Assembly: GCF_014779595.1 (NCBI RefSeq)
Contig: NZ_JACXZT010000009.1
Location: forward strand, 220,964 to 284,963
Length of the DNA stretch: 64,000 bases
Reading direction: 5' to 3'
Origin: Halomonas sp. ML-15
GTDB taxonomy: Bacteria > Pseudomonadota > Gammaproteobacteria > Pseudomonadales > Halomonadaceae
Shown: one piece after another, positions 60,272-64,000 of the stretch
How the letters are laid out: every line of letters begins with the position of its first letter
Position numbering within the stretch: the first letter of the stretch is position 1
Made by a program: the position numbers and the translations under genes
The notes under the pieces: model-generated
Told to the model about the DNA's origin: nothing
Database searches by the model: none
Seen by the model: the letters and a program-made list of their open reading frames with translations, nothing else

Positions 60272-61165
60272 ATGAACGGCCTGGCCTTGGTGGCCTTCGA
60301 CCCCTGGACGCTGGGCCGGGTCCTGTCCCTGGCCGGGTTTTATGGCGGCGCGCTGCTGGCAATGGGGGGTGTGCTGTTCCGTTTCGCCTTTCCCTCGCTG
60401 CCACCGCATGAAACGGCCAAACTCCAGCGCAGCATCCTGTTCGCCGCCTGGATCGCTATCGGCATGCTACTGCTGCTCTGGGTGCTGCAAGCTGCCTATC
60501 TGGGCGGCGGCAACTGGGCGGCGGCCCGCAACCCGGTGCTGCTGGGCATCGTCAATGACGGCGCCCAGGGGGATCGATTGCGGCTGGCGTTGGCCGGACT
60601 CCTGCTGCTGCAAGCCAACCTATGGTCCGGTCAGTTCCAGCGTTTGCGTCACGCACTGAGCCTGGCGGGCATCGGGTTGATACTCCTGGCGTTTACCCAG
60701 GTGGGTCATACCCGTGGCGTGCCGTGGCAGAGTGCGATGCTGATGCTGCACCTTGGCCTGGCCGCCTTCTGGGCCGCGGCGCTGATGCCACTCTACCGCC
60801 TGGCCAAGAACGGTTCGCCTGTCGACTCGGCTCGACTGCTGCGGCGTTTCGGCTCCCTCGGCCTGTTGCTGGTACCGCTATTGCTCATCGTCGGCGGCAC
60901 GCTGGCCATGTGGCTCCTGGGAGGGCGCCCCGCTGCGCTGAGGGACACGCCTTACGGTCAACTGCTGTCGGTGAAGCTGGCCATGGTGGCGTTGTTGCTG
61001 TGGCTGGGCGCCATCAACCGTTGGTGGCTGGTGCCCGCCGTGGCGCGAGAAGAACCGAAGGCCGCCAGACGGTTGAGATACAGCATCTCTCTCGAAGCGG
61101 GGCTGATGGTGCTGATCGTACTCACGGCATCCTTGCTGCTGACCATCTCCTCGCCGCCAGGGTAA
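60272..61165 (+). CDS. copD: CopD family copper import membrane protein
   Basis: A 297-residue membrane protein with eight hydrophobic segments. The central HTRGVPWQSAMLMLHLGLAAFWAAALMPLYRL (about residues 147-178) is the family's conserved block with membrane histidines, and the C-terminal LSVKLAMVALLLWLGAINRWWLVP follows the CopD pattern. It works with CopC in copper uptake. It is the last native-looking gene before the AT-rich cassette region. Confidence 0.88.
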   Translation: MNGLALVAFDPWTLGRVLSLAGFYGGALLAMGGVLFRFAFPSLPPHETAKLQRSILFAAWIAIGMLLLLWVLQAAYLGGGNWAAARNPVLLGIVNDGAQGDRLRLALAGLLLLQANLWSGQFQRLRHALSLAGIGLILLAFTQVGHTRGVPWQSAMLMLHLGLAAFWAAALMPLYRLAKNGSPVDSARLLRRFGSLGLLLVPLLLIVGGTLAMWLLGGRPAALRDTPYGQLLSVKLAMVALLLWLGAINRWWLVPAVAREEPKAARRLRYSISLEAGLMVLIVLTASLLLTISSPPG

Positions 61166-61457
61166 CCAGCAGCGGCCAACACACGCCTCTCTCGCTCACC
61201 TCTCATCCTTTTGGCTTGCGTTGACTGATTTTCTGGCACGGGCCAGCCGTGGCATATAGGCTGAAAGTATGTATTTGTTTGTAAGCCTAGATCGGTGGAA
61301 GTCGTCGTGGGCCATGGGTTTTGTTGGAACGGCAACTTGAGCTTGGAGATAAGGGGCGCAGTACTGTGATTAAGGCTGCAATCGACCCTAAGCCGACATT
61401 CCGCAAAAGGCGGCGAGCACGACCATTGCGGATATGTAGTATGCACGATGATTGGTG
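61166..61457. other. Region between copD and the first cassette boundary
   Basis: No gene or integrase fragment is recognised in 292 bases. GGCACGG-GCCAG-CCGTGGC near 61236 is a weak hairpin that may end the copCD transcript. The last bases before 61457 are TTGGTG, and the first cassette then begins with the G/TTATAC boundary. No attI or attC can be assigned with certainty on this side. Confidence 0.4.
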
Positions 61458-61588
61458 TTATACTAGCCGAACTATACTTAAGCCATCGGGTTTTCAATGG
61501 GTTGTGAGTGTTTTTGCGTGCGGTATAACATTGTTGAACGCGCGTGCTCGTTCAAGTGGAATATCGAGAGCGATATATAATACAACTG
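61458..61588 (+). mobile_element. Integron gene cassette 0 (131 bp, no gene)
   Basis: It is bounded by the G/TT points at 61457/61458 and 61588/61589. Its first six bases TTATAC complement the R'' box GTATAAC of its own attC (61523-61529), which is expected when a cassette is circularised. It holds no reading frame. A promoter-like TTGTGA-16-TATAAC sits at its end, facing cassette 1. Confidence 0.65.
61502..61529 (+). promoter_or_regulatory. Promoter-like sequence in the gene-less cassette
   Basis: TTGTGA (61502-61507), 16 bases, then TATAAC (61524-61529), which overlaps the R'' box of the attC. It points at the HEPN-like gene, whose ATG is 97 bases downstream. Confidence 0.45.
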
Positions 61589-61594
61589 TTATAT
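61523..61594 (+). repeat. attC recombination site 0
   Basis: The R'' box GTATAAC (61523-61529) and R' box GTTATAT (61588-61594) delimit a 72-base site. The arms ATAACATTGT and ACAACTGTTAT pair imperfectly. A further inner hairpin TTGAACG / CGTTCAA is present. The R' box also begins the next cassette (TTATAT). Confidence 0.65.
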
Positions 61595-61626
61595 GAAATC
61601 AGAGTTCTAGCTAAGGGCCAAGTCAA

Positions 61627-62652
61627 ATGGGAAGGGACGTAACTTTATACCCAAAGGAAGCCACAAAAAATGACTTAAAAAACTACCTGGAAAATCTCGG
61701 CTTCGAGAAATGTGGTCATTTTTGGGATTGGCCTAAAGGTACTCTTAACTACTCTTGGTTTGACTACGAAGACTTCAAATCTATAGACGGTGTTTCAGCC
61801 GATATATATCCGGTACGGGAAGATGAGCTGAAAATCACAGGCAATCAGTGGGCGTTGCATGTGCGTAACTTATATAGCGCTAGTTGGTACGACGTAAAGA
61901 TGCTTAATGATGTTCTGAGAGGAGCTAGAAAGCTATTCGGTGGCACAATTCGAGGGGATTATGGCACTAACAGATATGCTCCCTTATGGAAGGACAACAG
62001 CACTCCAATCAGCCGGGGCATTTCTTCAATTTATAGCCATGTACGGCAAGAGATCTCGGCGGTTCGTCACTCTTTACCTGATCCCTCAATGAAAATTCCT
62101 GTCCCTGATGATGGGGAGGTCCATGATTTCGTGAAGTTCACACAAACTTTAGATCCAAGCCGAGTCCTTTATAACGGATTAGTTCCGTTTGCGGTATCTA
62201 TGTTTGAATATTTTTTCTCCCAAGCCTTCCAGATTCTCATTAAATATGATCCGATTGCGCTAGATAAGCGAAGCGTTCACAAGCAGAAGTTGGATTTTGA
62301 AACTTTGTTAGAGGTGGAGCGAAAAGAAGCTACTGTCGAAAATGTTATAGCGAGAAGTTACACATTTCAAAATCTAAATCAGCTTAATAAAGCCTATAAA
62401 GATTGGCTTGATATAGATGTCAGGAAAATATTATATAAAAAGAAGAAGATCGGAAATTCAGTTACTTTCTTAGAAAACCGTATATCTGACATAATTCAAT
62501 ACCGACATGGCATCGTTCATCACTTTGCCATTGATCGATCGCTCACCAAGGAGGGGTATATACACATACTTGAAGCGATCGAAAAAGGAATTGGTGAGTT
62601 TATCTTGTTTGCAGAGAAAAAGTACGGTTTCAAAGCAGAGGAGCATTACTAA
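61627..62652 (+). CDS. Cassette-encoded protein with C-terminal HEPN-type motif
   Basis: A 341-residue soluble protein, AT-rich unlike the chromosome around it. Residues 1-130 show no family I recognise (GHFWDWPKGTLNYSWFDYEDF, then an alpha/beta pattern). Residues about 150-341 are mostly helical and contain R293-H-G-I-V-H298, the R-x4-H motif of HEPN domains, many of which are RNases in toxin or defence systems. No partner nucleotidyltransferase or antitoxin gene is adjacent. It is preceded by cassette 0 and ends 4 bases before an attC site. RNase activity is inferred from the motif only. Confidence 0.55.
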   Translation: MGRDVTLYPKEATKNDLKNYLENLGFEKCGHFWDWPKGTLNYSWFDYEDFKSIDGVSADIYPVREDELKITGNQWALHVRNLYSASWYDVKMLNDVLRGARKLFGGTIRGDYGTNRYAPLWKDNSTPISRGISSIYSHVRQEISAVRHSLPDPSMKIPVPDDGEVHDFVKFTQTLDPSRVLYNGLVPFAVSMFEYFFSQAFQILIKYDPIALDKRSVHKQKLDFETLLEVERKEATVENVIARSYTFQNLNQLNKAYKDWLDIDVRKILYKKKKIGNSVTFLENRISDIIQYRHGIVHHFAIDRSLTKEGYIHILEAIEKGIGEFILFAEKKYGFKAEEHY

Positions 62653-62655
62653 ATC

Positions 62656-62716
62656 ATATAACAAACGCGTCAATTAGGACGCTCGCAAGCTCGCGCCTAT
62701 TACGCGGGCGTTATAT
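62656..62716 (+). repeat. attC recombination site 1
   Basis: R'' ATATAAC (62656-62662) and R' GTTATAT (62710-62716) are exact complements. Between them ACGCG...TAGG and CCTATTACGCG pair, and the inner GCTCGC-AAGC-TCGCGC gives the central hairpin. This is a 61-base attC of classical build. R'' also complements the 5' end of cassette 1 (TTATAT at 61589). Confidence 0.85.
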
Positions 62717-62731
62717 TTAATTAGGAGATCT

Positions 62732-63463
62732 ATGGATATCAACCAAGTAAAATTCATACACGAGTATCTAGTTGATTATTTTGAAGATTCAGATGATCCT
62801 GTTTCCCCTCCTGGCGTTAAAGATGAAGATCTTTTGGATTCTTCGGTCTCGCGGCCATTTATGAGTGCCGGTGGTCAAGATGCATACCCTGGGGTTTTTC
62901 ACAAAGCAGCAGCCTTGTTCCATTCGGTTATCAACAATCATTGTTTTTACAATGGGAACAAGCGCTGCGCCTTACTGACTGCAATAGTTTATCTGGGGGA
63001 TAAAGGGTGGTGGATTACCATCCCTGAAGACGATGAGTTATTCGAGTTCACTAGGCAAGCCGCTGCTCATGAGCTGACTGAAAAGCGTAGTGACGAAATT
63101 GCATATATTTCTGACTACTTTAAGCAGAATACTCGGAAAAGGCAGGCGGGCGAGCACCAGCTCACGCTGAGAGACTTGCGTGAAATTCTCTCTGGCTTTG
63201 GTTTCGAAATGACCGATACAAGCGGGCGAACCATTGAGATTATTAAAGACGGAAGAGTCCGGGCGAAAATCCTACAGAAAGGCTCTAAAGGCCAGGAGAA
63301 TTATGACAAGAAATATATTAAAGAATTGCGCCGGAAGCTGAAACTCGTCCCTGAATATGGAGTAGACAGTTACACCTTCTATGGTGATAGAGGATTTTCC
63401 TACACGCTTGGTAAGTACATGAGAATGCGTGATAAAGTCATGAGAGATCTGGCCAAAATATAA
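62732..63463 (+). CDS. Cassette-encoded Doc/Fic protein with extra C-terminal domain
   Basis: A 243-residue protein. Residues 1-125 are a Doc-type Fic fold with the active-site motif H70-CFYNGNKR78, matching Doc's H-x-F-x-(D/N)-(A/G)-N-K-R. In phage P1, Doc phosphorylates EF-Tu. Residues about 140-205 (LTLRDLREILSGFGFEM, TIEIIKDGRVRAKILQKGSK, KKYIKELRRKL) have an alpha-beta-beta-alpha pattern that could be HicA/dsRBD-like. The catalytic His of HicA is not seen. No Phd antitoxin gene is next to it. TTAGGAGATCT precedes the ATG. Its stop lies inside its attC. Confidence 0.7.
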   Translation: MDINQVKFIHEYLVDYFEDSDDPVSPPGVKDEDLLDSSVSRPFMSAGGQDAYPGVFHKAAALFHSVINNHCFYNGNKRCALLTAIVYLGDKGWWITIPEDDELFEFTRQAAAHELTEKRSDEIAYISDYFKQNTRKRQAGEHQLTLRDLREILSGFGFEMTDTSGRTIEIIKDGRVRAKILQKGSKGQENYDKKYIKELRRKLKLVPEYGVDSYTFYGDRGFSYTLGKYMRMRDKVMRDLAKI

Positions 63464-63541
63464 CTAGGCCAGGCACAGCGACGCCTTTTTCGTGGCGGCT
63501 TCGCCTCCACTACAAAGGCGCGCGTGCTGGCAGCGTTAGCC
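63458..63541 (+). repeat. attC recombination site 2
   Basis: R'' ATATAAC (63458-63464, overlapping the stop of the Doc gene) and R' GTTAGCC (63535-63541). CCAGGCAC...ACGCCTTT and AAAGGCG...GTGCTGG pair, capped by GGCGGCTTCGCC. R'' complements the cassette's own 5' end TTATAT at 62711, so cassette 2 is 62711-63535. R' shows that the next element downstream begins TTAGCC. Confidence 0.8.
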
Positions 63542-63676
63542 AAGCGCGTGTAGCGTCGCGGCGGTCCGAGCGTCTACCGTGACGCAGCCTGCTTAACCAC
63601 CTCCGGCAAACAGGGGCATCTCTTGCTCTCTTTCGCCGCGGACGCTGAAATGCAATCCTTGGCCTGAGGCGTAAGC

Positions 63677-63985
63677 ATGAACGACCGACCCTTCCCGCAC
63701 CTGAACAGGATATTTGCTCAGCATCCGGAACGCTTTGAGGAGCTGATCAAGCAGGACGAGAACGGCTTCATTCGGGCGCGAGCAGAGGCGATTCTGGCGC
63801 GACCAGCCGCTCAGGGTGTTGATGGTCTTGAGAAGCTCGCCTCAGATTTCGCAAGCGCCTGGAAATTCTATAATCTTTGCCAGGAGGTGTTGTCAACGCC
63901 AGTGAAGGTTGTCCGCTTTTCATCAATCCAGATTGTCCGGTTTCTGTCAGTGCTCTTTCATCGGAACAGATTCAGGCTCGTGTGA
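63677..63985 (+). CDS. Small protein of unknown family, possibly interrupted at its 3' end
   Basis: A 102-residue frame starting MNDRPFPHLNRIFAQHPERF with a GAGGCG site upstream; it is GC-rich, like chromosomal genes. The first 70 residues are helical (PERFEELIKQDENGFIRARAEAIL, LEKLASDFASAWKFY) and vaguely resemble DUF3135-type proteins. From about residue 72 the composition changes: the peptide contains VVRF and IVRF from a DNA direct repeat, suggesting the native end has been replaced by foreign sequence. The function is unknown. Confidence 0.45.
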   Translation: MNDRPFPHLNRIFAQHPERFEELIKQDENGFIRARAEAILARPAAQGVDGLEKLASDFASAWKFYNLCQEVLSTPVKVVRFSSIQIVRFLSVLFHRNRFRLV

Positions 63986-64000
63986 GGTTTCGTCCTCCTT
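63891..64000. mobile_element. Possible left end of an insertion sequence (runs off the window)
   Basis: From TGTCAACGCC (63891) onward the sequence carries two direct repeats, TTGTCCGCTTT (63909-63919) and TTGTCCGGTTT (63933-63943), 24 bases apart. Terminal TGT and nearby multiple repeats are seen in IS21-type ends. No transposase is in view, so this is tentative. Confidence 0.25.

Noticed and set aside
63585..63600. GCTTAAC as the R'' box of a fourth cassette
   Set aside because: It should complement TTAGCC but does not, and no R' box or hairpin partner follows within a reasonable distance.

Overview
The window reads as chromosome of a GC-rich, halophilic gammaproteobacterium, most likely Halomonas or a close relative (Halomonadaceae). 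Supporting this are a FabY-type initiating ketoacyl synthase, a napEFDABC operon, several tripartite tricarboxylate transporters, acidic exported proteins and a pcaDC fusion. The assignment rests on family recognition, not on a database search. I see no rRNA, tRNA or CRISPR array.

Layout. 1-6 kb: housekeeping and small envelope genes (HIT protein, TSUP exporter, two tandem entericidins, I78 inhibitor, LysE exporter with a divergent MocR regulator, an orphan voltage-sensor-like protein, a YciA-type thioesterase). 6.2-15.6 kb: a catabolic island with a LysR regulator, a PotD/A/B/C-like ABC importer, a three-subunit FAD/Fe-S amine dehydrogenase of the opine/hydroxyproline type, a second DAO-family oxidase and RidA. 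15.7-28.2 kb: transporters and housekeeping genes (AtoE family, MATE, yfhL, coaD, fabY, TrmB-like, SMR, dacB, dgkA, glnE, HAD).

28.2-34.8 kb: a TctABC importer, QuiC, a shikimate/quinate dehydrogenase and AroQ, which together convert quinate and shikimate to protocatechuate. 35-39.8 kb: periplasmic nitrate reductase napEFDABC behind an FNR-type site. 39.8-45.5 kb: a 2OG-Fe(II) oxygenase, a ThiY/SsuA-like ABC importer and a divergent aminohydrolase, probably for an N-heterocycle. 45.5-58.2 kb: EamA and AEC transporters, two IclR regulators, pcaB, a second Tct system with TctA and TctB fused, and pcaIJF-pcaDC. This completes protocatechuate breakdown to acetyl-CoA and succinyl-CoA, except that the ring-cleaving pcaHG genes are not here.

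The quinate block (31 kb) and the three pca-region promoters (49, 50.7 and 54 kb) share a DNA signature: two 15-bp GTTCG-N5-CGAAC-like boxes separated by exactly 4 bp. This ties 23 kb of dispersed genes into one predicted PcaR-type regulon.

58.2-64 kb: a ParD/ParE-like toxin-antitoxin pair, an acidic PRC-barrel protein and copC-copD, followed by an AT-rich stretch that I read as integron gene cassettes without an integrase. Three consecutive cassettes are delimited by attC sites, and the R'' box of each matches that cassette's own 5' end. One cassette has no gene but carries a promoter-like sequence, one encodes a protein with a HEPN-type R-x4-H motif, and one encodes a Doc/Fic protein with an extra C-terminal domain. 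The window ends in a small unknown gene that may be cut by an insertion sequence.
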